A stretch of DNA of 64,000 nt from Bosea sp. Tri-49 (GTDB lineage Bacteria > Pseudomonadota > Alphaproteobacteria > Rhizobiales > Beijerinckiaceae). Below the pieces are notes generated by a model, which was not told where the DNA came from, made no database searches, and worked only from the letters and a program-made list of their open reading frames with translations. The position numbers and the translations under genes were made by a program. The stretch spans positions 930,001 through 994,000 of the forward strand of contig NZ_CP017946.1 of the NCBI RefSeq assembly GCF_003952665.1, given 5' to 3'. Shown here in pieces: positions 12,563-21,045 of the stretch. The stretch's first letter is position 1; every line of letters begins with the position of its first letter.

Positions 12563-12931
12563 ATGCGCGACGCCGCATTCTTCAGCTTTATTGCCGCCTG
12601 CGCCGCACTCGCCATCCATGGCGCCGGCGCCCAGGAGAATTTTGGCGACTGGTCCCCGCTGACCAACCCGTTTCCGAGCACGGGCGGCGGCGGGATCATG
12701 ATCCATGACTATGATCCTGTGGTCTCCGGCGGCAAATGCACGACAAAGTTCCGCGCCGTCGAGCCGAACGGGACCACCTATAACAACCTGATCGAATTCG
12801 AGGCGACTGAGATGCAGGGCGGTGTGCTTTGCAGCAAGGGCCAGTGGCGCTCGGCCGATGGCAGTGCCAGCGGCACGACGCCATTCCGGGTCTTCATCAA
12901 GGACGGTATCAAGCGAGGCTCGCCGCAATAG
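12563..12931 (+). CDS. Small secreted protein of unknown function
   Basis: A 122-residue protein with a clear Sec signal peptide (MRDAAFFSFIAACAALAIHG, cleavage after GAGA). The mature part is about 100 residues, rich in Gly, Thr and Asn, with two cysteines (in GGKCTTK and GVLCSKG) that could form a disulphide, and ends in FRVFIKDGIKRGSPQ. The start was placed at the ATG directly before the signal peptide; an upstream in-frame ATG would bury it. No family recognised. Confidence 0.65.
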   Translation: MRDAAFFSFIAACAALAIHGAGAQENFGDWSPLTNPFPSTGGGGIMIHDYDPVVSGGKCTTKFRAVEPNGTTYNNLIEFEATEMQGGVLCSKGQWRSADGSASGTTPFRVFIKDGIKRGSPQ

Positions 12932-12956
12932 CCGCGTCGCCCAAAGCCACTTTTGC

Positions 12957-13247
12957 TTAAGCTGCGAATGCATCCATCAGCGTGACGATGCAATCATGCC
13001 GCTGGTGCTGGTTGATCAGCGGCACCAGCCGGGTGAAATGCTCGCTCCGGCAATGTGCGTCCAGTGCCGCCCGGTCCGGCCATTGCTCGACGAAGACGAA
13101 GTGGCCGGGATCCTTCTGGTCGACGAAGAGATCATAGGCGAGGCAGAGCGGCTCAGCCCGCGTCTTCTCGACCAGCTCCTGATAGAGTGGCTTCACCAGC
13201 TCGACGCTATCGAGCTTGATGAAGTCCTGGGCAATGACCTTCAGCAT
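12957..13247 (-). CDS. ABM-fold (antibiotic biosynthesis monooxygenase family) protein
   Basis: A 96-residue single-domain protein with the ferredoxin-like ABM pattern: a first strand MLKVIAQDFIK, a helix with LVKPLYQELVEKTR, then DPGHFVFVEQWPDRAALDAHCRSEHF, where the W-x-D and the late His are typical of YgiN-like quinol monooxygenases. These small dimers act on quinones, haem or reactive carbonyls; the substrate here is unknown. The gene starts two bases after the xthA stop, so the two are probably cotranscribed, which hints at a link to oxidative-damage repair. Confidence 0.85.
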   Translation of the reverse strand: MLKVIAQDFIKLDSVELVKPLYQELVEKTRAEPLCLAYDLFVDQKDPGHFVFVEQWPDRAALDAHCRSEHFTRLVPLINQHQRHDCIVTLMDAFAA

Positions 13248-13249
13248 GT

Positions 13250-14029
13250 TCAGTTCAGCTCGATCAGCACCGGCACATGGTCCGACGCCTTGTCCCAGCC
13301 GCGGACATGCTTGGCGATCGAGACGGCGCCGAGCTTGTCGGCGGCCTGCGGCGAGAGCAGGAGATGGTCGATGCGGATGCCGTTGTTCCGCTGCCAGGCG
13401 CCGGCCTGATAATCCCAGAAGGTGTAGAGGCCGGGTGCGTCGGTGGTGGCGCGCAGCGCTTCGGTGAAGCCAAGGCTCTGCAGCTTGCGGAAGGCGGTGC
13501 GCGTCGGCGGCAAGAACAGCGCATCGCCGGTCCAGGCGGCGGGATCGCGCGCGTCGCGCGGCTCGGGAATGACATTGTAGTCGCCGGCGAGCACCAGCGG
13601 CTCCTCATGGGCGAGCAACCCCTTGGCGTGCACTGCGAGCCGTTCCATCCAGGCGAGCTTGTAGGGGTATTTTTCGGTGTTCGGCGGATTGCCGTTCGGC
13701 AAATAGATCGAGGCCAGCCGCACCACGCCATCGCCATGCGGCAGCACGCCTTCCAAATAGCGTGCCTGCTCGTCGCCGTCGTCACCGGGAAGGCCGCGTC
13801 GGACATCCTCGAGCCTGCTGCGCGAAATGATGGCGACGCCGTTGAAGCCCTTCTGGCCATGGATCGCGACCTGCCAGCCGGCTTCCTCGATCTCGGCGCG
13901 GGGGAAATCGGCATCGACGCATTTCAGCTCCTGCAGGCAGAGCGCGTCGGGCTCGGCCTCCTTGAGGAAGGCGAGGACATGGGTCAGCCGCTGGCGGATC
14001 GAATTGACGTTCCAGGTAGCGATGCGCAC
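13250..14029 (-). CDS. xthA: Exodeoxyribonuclease III (AP endonuclease)
   Basis: A 259-residue member of the exonuclease III / APE1 family that cuts at abasic sites and removes 3' blocking groups in base-excision repair. The catalytic motifs are complete: ATWNVNSIR at the N-terminus, QELK with the metal-binding E34, YLPNGNP, GDYNVIPE, the RIDHLL block, and the terminal SDHVPV with the general-base histidine. Length fits the E. coli XthA-type enzymes. The ABM-fold gene follows after two bases. Confidence 0.95.
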   Translation of the reverse strand: MRIATWNVNSIRQRLTHVLAFLKEAEPDALCLQELKCVDADFPRAEIEEAGWQVAIHGQKGFNGVAIISRSRLEDVRRGLPGDDGDEQARYLEGVLPHGDGVVRLASIYLPNGNPPNTEKYPYKLAWMERLAVHAKGLLAHEEPLVLAGDYNVIPEPRDARDPAAWTGDALFLPPTRTAFRKLQSLGFTEALRATTDAPGLYTFWDYQAGAWQRNNGIRIDHLLLSPQAADKLGAVSIAKHVRGWDKASDHVPVLIELN

Positions 14030-14103
14030 GGGGCCGGCTCCTCAGTCAGACTTGCCGAGCATAAGAGACGCCCGGGCCGTCAATGCAAGTCAGCAGATGC
14101 CAC

Positions 14104-14132
14104 AAAAAACCTCCCGGCCGGAGCCGGGAGGT
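14104..14132 (-). terminator. Rho-independent terminator of the BA14K-like gene
   Basis: Read on the minus strand: a perfect 9 bp stem ACCTCCCGG / CCGGGAGGT with a 6-base loop, running into TTTTTTG. It lies about 30 bases beyond the stop of the BA14K-like gene. Confidence 0.9.
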
Positions 14133-14164
14133 TCGACGAACTCAGCTTGCGACAGTGCCCGGGA

Positions 14165-14614
14165 TTACGGGCAAGCGCGGACCACGCCGCCCGAGGCGAT
14201 ATAGGTGCCGGTCTCGGGATCGTAGGTGCGGAAGCGGCGCGAGCAATAGGCGATCGCGTCGCCATCCGGTGCGGCGTAGACGGGCGCAGGGGCGACATAG
14301 ACCGGCGGCGGCGGGGCGGCATAGACCGGGCCGGGCGCGAGCAAGGCGCCGGCGGCGAGAGCGCCGAGCGCTCCGGCCGCGATACCGGCGCCGACGGCCG
14401 CGCCGCGGTTGTAGCGATAGCCCCGCCCATAATAGCCGCCGCGATAGCCGTACCGCGGCCCGTAATAGCGGCGATACTGCACCTGCTCGACGAGATTGGT
14501 CGTGCCGGCGGTGGCAACCGCCGCCGCAGCAGGCGCAAGCGGCGCGGCGGCGGCCGGCGTCGCGAGGGCGAAACCGCCCGCAAGCGCGGCGGCGATCATC
14601 GTCGTCCTGATCAT
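14165..14614 (-). CDS. BA14K-family secreted protein
   Basis: A 149-residue protein with a signal peptide (MIRTTMIAAALAGGFALATPAAAA), a Tyr/Arg/Gly-rich central section with repeated YYGRGYR-like motifs, an Ala/Gly hydrophobic segment at about residues 73-93, a Pro/Ala/Val-rich linker and a C-terminal motif AYCSRRFRTYDPETGTY with a final Cys. That C-terminus is the BA14K signature, named from the 14 kDa immunoreactive Brucella protein. The family is widespread in Rhizobiales, lectin-like or envelope-associated, of uncertain function. The start chosen places the signal peptide at the N-terminus. A strong terminator follows. Confidence 0.85.
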   Translation of the reverse strand: MIRTTMIAAALAGGFALATPAAAAPLAPAAAAVATAGTTNLVEQVQYRRYYGPRYGYRGGYYGRGYRYNRGAAVGAGIAAGALGALAAGALLAPGPVYAAPPPPVYVAPAPVYAAPDGDAIAYCSRRFRTYDPETGTYIASGGVVRACP

Positions 14615-14827
14615 CTCGAACTCCTTTTCCCTCCCGGGTGGGAGGATTTGCCGGGCGCGCTTAGCGATAACGCCCGAAGCTGTGACCTCAGCGTCGGAAG
14701 TAGACGCAAAACACGGCGAAATTTCAACAAATTCCTCAGGCAGGAGGCGCGTTCCGGGTTGCATGACGCCGTTTTCGGTCCCATCTGGCTAACCCTTGAC
14801 GCATGTACCAACCCGACTGGGAGCCCT

Positions 14828-15397
14828 ATGGCCGCTGCTGATCCATCCGACCTTCCCGCCAACGGGCCGCTGAAGCCGCTGCCGACGGTGATCTTCGCCT
14901 CGCGCTGGCTGCAGGTGCCGCTCTATCTCGGCCTGATCGTGGCGCAGTGCGTCTACGTCTTCCTGTTCCTCAAGGAGCTCTGGCACCTCGTCACCCATGC
15001 CTTTAATTTCAGCGAGCAGCAGATCATGCTGGTCGTGCTCGGCCTGATCGACGTGGTGATGATCTCCAATCTGCTGATCATGGTGATCGTCGGCGGCTAC
15101 GAGACCTTCGTTTCGCGCCTGCGGCTGCAGAATCACCCCGACCAGCCGGAATGGCTCAGCCACGTCAACGCCTCGGTGCTCAAGATCAAGCTCGCCATGG
15201 CGATCATCGGCATCTCGTCGATCCATCTGCTGCGGACCTTCATCGAAGCCGGCAATATCGGCGGACCGACGGCGACGAACTACACGACCACGGGCGTGCT
15301 GCTGCAGACGTTGATCCACACCATCTTCATCGTCTCGGCGCTCGGCATCGCCTGGGTCGATCGGATGACCCTCGGCGGCACCAGCAAGGGGCATTGA
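14828..15397 (+). CDS. UPF0114 (TIGR00645) family membrane protein
   Basis: A 189-residue inner-membrane protein with four predicted membrane segments: about residues 32-50, 62-86 (MLVVLGLIDVVMISNLLIMVIVGGY), 118-135 and 155-175. The conserved block SRWLQVPLYLGLIVA and the sequence GGYETFVSRL identify UPF0114, the family of E. coli YqhA. No biochemical role is established. The ATG at 14828 gives the family's usual short hydrophilic N-terminus. The downstream neighbour is convergent and an inverted repeat separates the two ends. Confidence 0.88.
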   Translation: MAAADPSDLPANGPLKPLPTVIFASRWLQVPLYLGLIVAQCVYVFLFLKELWHLVTHAFNFSEQQIMLVVLGLIDVVMISNLLIMVIVGGYETFVSRLRLQNHPDQPEWLSHVNASVLKIKLAMAIIGISSIHLLRTFIEAGNIGGPTATNYTTTGVLLQTLIHTIFIVSALGIAWVDRMTLGGTSKGH

Positions 15398-15403
15398 GCC
15401 TCG

Positions 15404-15546
15404 CCGTCTTTCCGGGGCGCCGCGAAGCGGCGAGCCCGGAATCCATGAACACTGAGCCTCAAAAGACGCTCTGGACCGTGCCCCTCTGTCGCGACCTGCG
15501 GATATGGGTTCCGGGCTCGGCCTTGCAGGCCGCCCCGGAAAGACGG
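15404..15546. repeat. Large imperfect inverted repeat between convergent genes
   Basis: The left arm (15404-15444) begins CCGTCTTTCCGGGGCG and the right arm (15502-15546) ends with its complement, so each arm is about 43 bases and 58 bases lie between. Each arm has its own small hairpin (GCCGC/GCGGC on the left, GGCC/GGCC on the right). It fills nearly the whole gap between two convergent stop codons and may act as a two-way terminator, or be a small non-autonomous element. Confidence 0.75.
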
Positions 15547-15552
15547 TGGTGC

Positions 15553-17058
15553 TCATCCCCGAGCCCGGCGCGGCGGCAGGCCCTTGACCAGCGGCGATGC
15601 CAGGCCCGGCGCTGTCTCGACGCCCAGCGTCGGCAAGGCAAGCGTGCGCTGGCCGCGGAAATCGACATGGCAGACGAGGAGGCCGCGCTCCTCGATATAG
15701 CCGATCAGGCGCCGTGCCCGGCTCGGCGAATGGCTGCCATAGGCCTCGGCCAGCTCGGCATCGGACGGGCAGGGCGCTCCCTCGATCGCGCTGCGGGCGA
15801 TGAACAGGAAAAGACCGTGCAGGTCCTCCGGCAGGCTCTCGGCCGCCGTCAGCGCCTTCTCCCAGGCTTCCGACGACAATACCGCTTCGCTTGCTCCGGC
15901 GCGGGCGACGGCAAGGCGCTTGCGGAACGCGTCCAGCCCGGTCTCCGGGCCGCTGACGCGGCGCATCCGACAGCGCACCGTGAAATCCTGGTAGAGCACG
16001 GCGACCGGGCGGTCGCGCGCTTCGGGATCGTCGAGCAGCTCGTTCAGGATCTCGACCAACGCCGCCGCGCGTTCGGCCGGGTCCATCTCGATCTCGGGCT
16101 CGGGTGGCGGCACCGGCTGGTGGGTCTCGATCCGGCGGATGATCTCGGGCGCCACCGCTGGCCGCGGGCGCGGCTGCTTCGGCCAGGGCGCGGGCGCGAC
16201 CTCGCCGTCGCCTGCGGTGAAGATCAGCTTGCTGGCGTCTTCCGGAGCCTGCTCGGGCAGCGGCATCAGGCTGGGTGCCCCGCCGCGATCGACCGAGGCG
16301 ACCGGGCCGATTCTCACCGGCAGCGGCTTCTTCGATAGGGCCGGCCCGAGCGCGACGAACTGGCCGCGTTCGAGATCGCGGAACATCTCGGCCTGGCGCC
16401 GGTCCATGCCGAGCAGGTCGGCAGCGCGCTGCATGTCGATGTCGAGGAAGGTACGGCCCATCAGGAAGTTGGAGGCTTCCGCCGCGACGTTCTTGGCGAG
16501 TTTGGCGAGGCGCTGCGTCGCGATCACGCCGGCTAGTCCGCGCTTGCGGCCGCGGCACATCAGGTTCGTCATCGCGCCGAGCGACTGGCGCCGAGCCTCG
16601 TCCGAGGCCTCACCCGCCATCACCGGCGCGAAGAGCTGGGCTTCGTCGACCACGACCAGCATCGGGTACCAATGGGCGCGGTCGATATCGAAGAGCCCGC
16701 CGAGGAAGGCGGCGGTGGCGCGCAACTGCTCGTCGGCGTCGAGCTCTTCGAGATTGAGCACCACCGAGACGCGGTGCTGACGCACGCGCAGCGCGATCTT
16801 CTGCAGTTCGACCGGACTGGCGGTGCCATCGACCACGACATGGCCGAACTGGTCGGCGAGCGAGACGAAGTCGCCCTCGGGGTCGATGATCGCCTGCTGG
16901 ACCAGCGGGGCGCTCTGCTCGAGCAGGCGGCGCAGCAGGTGCGACTTGCCCGAGCCGGAATTGCCCTGGACCAGGAGCCGCGTCGCCAGCAGTTCGGCGA
17001 GGTCGAGCTCGGCGGGCTCGCCGCCACGCGTCGACCCCATATCGATGCCAGTCTTCAT
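15553..17058 (-). CDS. HerA-like (DUF87) ATP-binding protein
   Basis: A 501-residue P-loop ATPase of the HerA/FtsK superfamily. Walker A is GNSGSGKSH (residues 32-40), Walker B is MLVVVDEAQLF, and GVIATQRLAKL is the sensor-like motif typical of HerA. The central part is followed by a Pro-rich linker and a C-terminal region with a winged-helix-like pattern (AEAYGSHSPSRARRLIGYIEERGLLV). HerA-like proteins pump or process DNA, often with NurA, but no NurA gene is adjacent and this type is usually solitary in Rhizobiales. The ATG at 17058 gives an N-terminus just before the ATPase core. DNA translocation is an inference. Confidence 0.82.
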   Translation of the reverse strand: MKTGIDMGSTRGGEPAELDLAELLATRLLVQGNSGSGKSHLLRRLLEQSAPLVQQAIIDPEGDFVSLADQFGHVVVDGTASPVELQKIALRVRQHRVSVVLNLEELDADEQLRATAAFLGGLFDIDRAHWYPMLVVVDEAQLFAPVMAGEASDEARRQSLGAMTNLMCRGRKRGLAGVIATQRLAKLAKNVAAEASNFLMGRTFLDIDMQRAADLLGMDRRQAEMFRDLERGQFVALGPALSKKPLPVRIGPVASVDRGGAPSLMPLPEQAPEDASKLIFTAGDGEVAPAPWPKQPRPRPAVAPEIIRRIETHQPVPPPEPEIEMDPAERAAALVEILNELLDDPEARDRPVAVLYQDFTVRCRMRRVSGPETGLDAFRKRLAVARAGASEAVLSSEAWEKALTAAESLPEDLHGLFLFIARSAIEGAPCPSDAELAEAYGSHSPSRARRLIGYIEERGLLVCHVDFRGQRTLALPTLGVETAPGLASPLVKGLPPRRARG

Positions 17059-17204
17059 GGCTGCCAGCGTGTCGCCTTCAGTCCCCGCTCGCTCGACCCG
17101 GAGCGGGGCGAGCGAGCGGGGTGGTCTAGCATGCGGGCGCGAGCGCGCAGGTGCTGCCGGTTGCCGCATCCACAGCAAATGCGCGGTGGCTCCGACACCT
17201 CATG

Positions 17205-17582
17205 TCAGGGGCGGCGGCGCAGGATCATGCCGCCATGATGCAGCGTATCGGCGTCGACGAAGGTCCCGTCGGCGGTGAAGCCGGTGTCATCCCAGTACTC
17301 GATATAGCTGCCGGTGACCTTGTAGCGGCCGCGATAGGCGCTCTCGCGATTGCCGCGTGCCTCGTCATAGCGGTCGTTCGGCAGGAGGTTGTGCCGGACA
17401 TTGCCGTCGGCGGTGACCCACATGCCGACATAGGGGTGTCTCTCGGCAGCGGCTGCCTGGGTAATCATCATGCGGGTCGATCCTTCAGGTCCGTTTGGGA
17501 TGGTCGTGGTGGCAAGGCCGACGCTGGCGGCTAGCAGCAGCAGGACGTTCACGAGCAAGGGGGTCATGATCATTCCCCTCAT
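17205..17582 (-). CDS. Atu4866-like protein
   Basis: A 125-residue protein: a hydrophobic N-terminal leader (probably secreted; starts at 17582 or 17567 are both possible) followed by the compact beta domain known from Agrobacterium Atu4866, with HPYVGMWVTADG, PNDRYDEARGNRESAY and YIEYWDDTGFTADG. Structures of the family resemble lipocalin-like barrels, and ligand and role are unknown. Its start overlaps the stop of the carboxymuconolactone-decarboxylase-like gene by four bases (ATGA), so the two are translationally coupled. With the SDR gene upstream they form a three-gene operon divergent from a LysR gene. Confidence 0.85.
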   Translation of the reverse strand: MRGMIMTPLLVNVLLLLAASVGLATTTIPNGPEGSTRMMITQAAAAERHPYVGMWVTADGNVRHNLLPNDRYDEARGNRESAYRGRYKVTGSYIEYWDDTGFTADGTFVDADTLHHGGMILRRRP

Positions 17583-18040
17583 TGCTTGCGTCGCTCGGCG
17601 AAGAGCTCCGAGAGTGCCTGGGAGGCCGCGATCGCCCGCGAGATGCCGGCTGGTACGGTGATCAGGTAGACGATCTCCTTCAGCTCTCCCTCGGACACAC
17701 CGATATTGAGGGCGTAGCCGGCATGGACCTTCATGAAGGCGGTCTGGCCGGTTGCCGCAAAGGCAGCCACAGCGGCGAGCTGGCGCGTCCGGCTGTCGAG
17801 GCCGGGCCGCGACCAGACATCGCCGAGCGCATAGGCCTCGGTCGCATCGGCGAGGAAGGGGAATTCCTGCCGCATGCGTTCCAGAGCCGGCTGGGGCACG
17901 CCATTGTTCAGGCTGCGGACGACGGCCTCGCCGCGCTTGCGCCGCTCCTCGCTCGTTTCGGCGGTGGTAGGTGCGGGCATCACCGCGATGGCGAAGGCTG
18001 TGGCTGCGGCGCGCAGCGGAGACTGCATGGACATGGTCAT
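17579..18040 (-). CDS. Carboxymuconolactone decarboxylase-family protein (exported)
   Basis: A 153-residue protein with an N-terminal export signal (RAAATAFAIAVMPAPTTA) and one CMD/AhpD-like domain: DVWSRPGLDSRTRQLAAVAAFAATG, then HAGYALNIGVSEGELKEIVYLITVPAG. The active pair of AhpD (CxxC) is missing, so a peroxidase role is unlikely; it resembles the gamma-carboxymuconolactone decarboxylase-like branch. It is encoded between an SDR gene and the Atu4866-like gene, a trio that often occurs together next to a LysR regulator. The real substrate is unknown. Confidence 0.85.
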   Translation of the reverse strand: MTMSMQSPLRAAATAFAIAVMPAPTTAETSEERRKRGEAVVRSLNNGVPQPALERMRQEFPFLADATEAYALGDVWSRPGLDSRTRQLAAVAAFAATGQTAFMKVHAGYALNIGVSEGELKEIVYLITVPAGISRAIAASQALSELFAERRKQ

Positions 18041-18053
18041 GGCGTTCTCCTCC

Positions 18054-18779
18054 TCAGCGGGTGGCGGTGGGGCGGACGACGATCTCGTTGACGTCGACAT
18101 CGTCCGGCTGCTCGATCGCGAAGCGCACGGCACGGCCGATCGCATCGGGTTGGAGTGCGATGGCGCGGTAGCTCTTCATCAGCTCGGCCGCTGCCGGATC
18201 GGTGATGGTCTCGGCAAGCTCGCTCTCGACCACGCCGGGGTGGATGCAGGTGACACGCAGGTCAGAGTGCTCCTGGCGCAACCCGTCCGAGATGGCGCGC
18301 ACGGCGTATTTCGTCGCGCAGTAGACGGCCGCGGTCGGCGACACCGAGAGGGCGCCGATCGAGGCGATGTTGACGATCTGGCCCGAGCCGCGCGCCAGCA
18401 TCTGTGCCAGCACGGCGGCGATGCCGTAGAGCACGCCCTTGATGTTGACGTCGATCATCCGGTCCCACTCGTCGACCTTGAGCGAAGCCATCGGCGAGAG
18501 CGACATCACGCCGGCATTGTTGACGATGACGTCGACGCGGCCGAAGGCCTCGCGCGCCGCCTCGGCGAAGGCGGCGATATCGGCGCGATCGGTGACGTCG
18601 AGCCGCCGGGTGCGGACGTCGCCGCCTTTTGCGCTGAGCTCTTCGGCGAGCGCGTCGAGGCGCTCGGTGCGGCGTGCGCCGAGCATCAGTTTCGCTCCGG
18701 CGGCCGCGAGTTCGCGGGCGATGCCGGCGCCGATCCCGCTGGAGGCGCCGGTGATGAGGACGACCTTGTCGAGGGGCAT
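18054..18779 (-). CDS. SDR-family oxidoreductase
   Basis: A 241-residue classical short-chain dehydrogenase/reductase. The cofactor motif is TGASSGIGAGIA (residues 10-21), with R37 and R38 in LGARRTERL favouring NADP(H). NNAG stabilises the core, and the catalytic set is Asn in DVNIKGV, Ser in NIASIGA and the YCATK motif. It resembles the YdfG-like branch acting on short hydroxy acids or carbonyls. It is the first gene of a three-gene minus-strand operon and lies 120 bases from a divergent LysR gene that probably controls it. Confidence 0.92.
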   Translation of the reverse strand: MPLDKVVLITGASSGIGAGIARELAAAGAKLMLGARRTERLDALAEELSAKGGDVRTRRLDVTDRADIAAFAEAAREAFGRVDVIVNNAGVMSLSPMASLKVDEWDRMIDVNIKGVLYGIAAVLAQMLARGSGQIVNIASIGALSVSPTAAVYCATKYAVRAISDGLRQEHSDLRVTCIHPGVVESELAETITDPAAAELMKSYRAIALQPDAIGRAVRFAIEQPDDVDVNEIVVRPTATR

Positions 18780-18899
18780 GTCGATCTCCGTCTGGATGTT
18801 CGGTGAAACCGCTGTGCTGCGGTTGCCCGAAAGCTATGAGCAGGCCATTGTCGCGATAAGCCGCCGATTTCTTCCCAGCCTGGAGAGTTTTTCTAACCA

Positions 18900-19835
18900 A
18901 TGGAGATGGACCTCAACGCGCTTGCCGTCTTCGCGCTCGTGGCCGAGGAGAGGAGCTTTCGCGGCGCGGCCGACCGTGTCGGCGTCACGCGCTCGGCGGT
19001 GAGCCAGACGATCAGGAAGCTGGAGGAGCGGCTCGGCATCGCGCTGATCCAGCGCACGACGCGCAGCGTCAGCCTGACCGAGGCGGGCGAGCGGCTTCTC
19101 GCCGATCTCGGCCCCGCATTGTCCGATTTGCGCGCCGCCGTCGAGGCGACGCGTGATCTACGCGCCGGTGCGCGCGGGCGCTTGCGCCTCGCGGTGTCGT
19201 CGATCGCCGAGCGCTTCCTGTCGGGGCCGTTCCTCGCCGGCTTTGCGGCAGCCAACCCCGAGGTCGAGCTCGATATCACCGTCACCGACGAGGAGTTCGA
19301 CATCGTCGCCGCCGGCTACGATGCCGGCGTCAGGCTGGGCGAGGTCATCGAGCAGGACATGATCGCCGTCGTGATCGGCGGCGAGGAGCGCCAGCTAGTC
19401 GTTTGCGCACCGGCTTATCGCGAGCGCTTCGGCTTGCCGGCCCATCCTCGGGAGCTGGCCACGCATCGCTGCATCGGCTGGCGGCCGGGGCCCAAGCTCG
19501 TGCCTTATCGCTGGGAGTTCGCAGAGAACGGCAAGGAGTTCAGCGTCGCCGTCGCGCCGGAGATCACCACCAACGACATGGCGCTGATGATCAAGCTCGC
19601 GATGGCGGGCGCCGGTATTACCTTCGGCATGGAAGAGAGCTTCCGCCCGGCGATCGCGCGCGGTGAGCTGGAGCCGCTGCTGCAGGAGTTCTGCCCGTAT
19701 TTCGCGGGCTTCTATCTCTATTATCCCAGCCGGCGCGCCGCCGCTCCGAAGCTGCGAGCCCTCGTCGATCATCTGCGCAGCTTCAACTGGGATCGGCATG
19801 AGGCGACGACACGAAAGGCATCGGTTATGCTGTGA
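18900..19835 (+). CDS. LysR-family transcriptional regulator (divergent from the SDR operon)
   Basis: A 311-residue LysR regulator. The N-terminal winged helix-turn-helix spans about residues 3-62 (FRGAADRVGVTRSAVSQTIRKLEERLG), followed by the linker helix and a substrate-binding domain of the CrgA/AaeR-like type (TVTDEEFDIVAAGYDAGVRLGE). Its divergent position relative to the SDR-CMD-Atu4866 operon, with a shared 120-base gap, suggests it regulates that operon and itself. The inducer cannot be deduced. Confidence 0.94.
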   Translation: MEMDLNALAVFALVAEERSFRGAADRVGVTRSAVSQTIRKLEERLGIALIQRTTRSVSLTEAGERLLADLGPALSDLRAAVEATRDLRAGARGRLRLAVSSIAERFLSGPFLAGFAAANPEVELDITVTDEEFDIVAAGYDAGVRLGEVIEQDMIAVVIGGEERQLVVCAPAYRERFGLPAHPRELATHRCIGWRPGPKLVPYRWEFAENGKEFSVAVAPEITTNDMALMIKLAMAGAGITFGMEESFRPAIARGELEPLLQEFCPYFAGFYLYYPSRRAAAPKLRALVDHLRSFNWDRHEATTRKASVML

Positions 19836-19971
19836 TTCTGGCGCTGCCCGCGCCTCCTCCCTCCAACCGGGAAGCACGCTGCCGTGCAGGGTGTCTCACC
19901 GTCGAACCGACTGTTCGAGCGCTGCGCATAAGGAGGGATTGCGGACACAGCTCGCATCAGGAGGTCCATCG

Positions 19972-20685
19972 ATGAAGCTTTCGGCACCCGTCTATCGCCT
20001 GAAGCGCAAGGCCAAGGAATTGGCGCGCAAGGACGACATCCCGCTCCATCTCGCGCTCGACCGCGTCGCCATCAGCGAAGGTTTCGGCGCCTGGAGCCTG
20101 CTCGCGGCCAAATCGGCCGGCTCGCTTTCGGCCGATGAGCTGTTCGCCCGCCTGGTGCCCGGAGATTTGCTGCTGATCGGCGCGCGGCCGGGGCACGGCA
20201 AGACGCTGCTTGGTCTCAAGCTTGCCATAGAGGCGATGAAGGCTAGCCATCGCGCAGTGTTCTTCACGTTGGAATACACGGCCAAGAATGTAGTGGATCG
20301 CTTTCGGGCGCTCGGCGCAGATCCCGCGCAGTTCGAGGCCCTGTTCGGCTTCGACGATTCGGACGCTATCAGCGCTGATCACATCATGCGCTCACTTGCC
20401 GAAGCGCCACGGGGCACACTGGCGATCGTCGACTATTTGCAATTGCTCGACCAGAAGCGCGGCAATCCAGAGCTGATGGTCCAGATCCGTGATCTGAAGG
20501 TGTTCGCGCAGGAGAGGGGCCTGATCCTGGCCTTCATCTCGCAGATCGATCGTTCCTACGAACCGGCGATCAAGCCCTGCCCGGACCTCCGCGACATCCG
20601 CCTGCCGAATCCGCTGGATCTCTCGCTGTTCAGCAAGACCTGCTTCCTGAACGAGGGCGAGGTGCGGTTTCAGGCGGCAAGCTAG
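19972..20685 (+). CDS. Small DnaB-like RecA-fold ATPase
   Basis: A 237-residue protein starting at an ATG with a good ribosome site (AGGAGG). A basic N-terminal helix region (residues 1-50) precedes a RecA-type core like the C-terminal domain of replicative helicase DnaB: Walker A GARPGHGKT (70-78), then VFFTLEYTAKNVVDRFRALG and Walker B TLAIVDYLQLLDQ, then LILAFISQIDRS. It lacks DnaB's N-terminal primase-binding domain and is half its length, so it is not the replicative helicase. Homologues of this size are usually annotated only as DNA helicase. Function unknown. Confidence 0.85.
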   Translation: MKLSAPVYRLKRKAKELARKDDIPLHLALDRVAISEGFGAWSLLAAKSAGSLSADELFARLVPGDLLLIGARPGHGKTLLGLKLAIEAMKASHRAVFFTLEYTAKNVVDRFRALGADPAQFEALFGFDDSDAISADHIMRSLAEAPRGTLAIVDYLQLLDQKRGNPELMVQIRDLKVFAQERGLILAFISQIDRSYEPAIKPCPDLRDIRLPNPLDLSLFSKTCFLNEGEVRFQAAS

Positions 20686-20700
20686 CGGCTTCGAAACGCT

Positions 20701-20743
20701 CCGTCATCCCAGGCAAGCCGCGGTAGCGGCACCGGAATGACGG
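20701..20743. repeat. Short inverted repeat between convergent genes
   Basis: CCGTCAT at 20701-20707 is complemented by ATGACGG at 20737-20743, with further pairing inside (CCGCGG core). It fills the gap between the convergent DnaB-like and YARHG genes and is of the same CGTCAT-type as the repeat after accC. Confidence 0.6.
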
Positions 20744-20763
20744 GGCGAAAACGAACATCCGCC

Positions 20764-21045
20764 TCAGCGCGGGCAGCGGCTCGTGCGCTCGGCGCGCTGG
20801 ATGTCGGCGACGACGCGGCGCTGGGTCGCCGAGAGCGGCACGTCCTCGACATTGTCGTACTGGCAACCGGCATTGCCGAAGGCGCTGATGCCGCGCTGCG
20901 TGCGGAAGCAATAGCCCTGTGCCTTGTAGATCTCGTTGCGCTGGTACCAGAGGTCCTCGCAGCTCTGGGCCGCCGCGGGGGTCGCGGTCGCAAAGAGCGA
21001 CAGGGCTAGCCCGAGGGCGAGGACAGGGATCAGCAGCTTCGACAT
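20764..21045 (-). CDS. YARHG-domain secreted protein
   Basis: A 93-residue protein with a signal peptide (MSKLLIPVLALGLALSLF, cleavage after PAAAQ) and one YARHG-type domain: CEDLWYQRNEIYKAQGYCF, then FGNAGCQYDN and a final Cys. Four cysteines suggest two disulphides in the periplasm. YARHG domains are extracellular modules of unknown role, common in alphaproteobacteria. The chosen ATG removes an unlikely upstream extension. Confidence 0.85.
   Translation of the reverse strand: MSKLLIPVLALGLALSLFATATPAAAQSCEDLWYQRNEIYKAQGYCFRTQRGISAFGNAGCQYDNVEDVPLSATQRRVVADIQRAERTSRCPR

Noticed and set aside
14083..14614. Repetitive YYGRGYR-type sequence read as a tandem DNA repeat
   Set aside because: It is the Tyr/Gly/Arg-rich part of the BA14K-like protein and not a separate repeat element.
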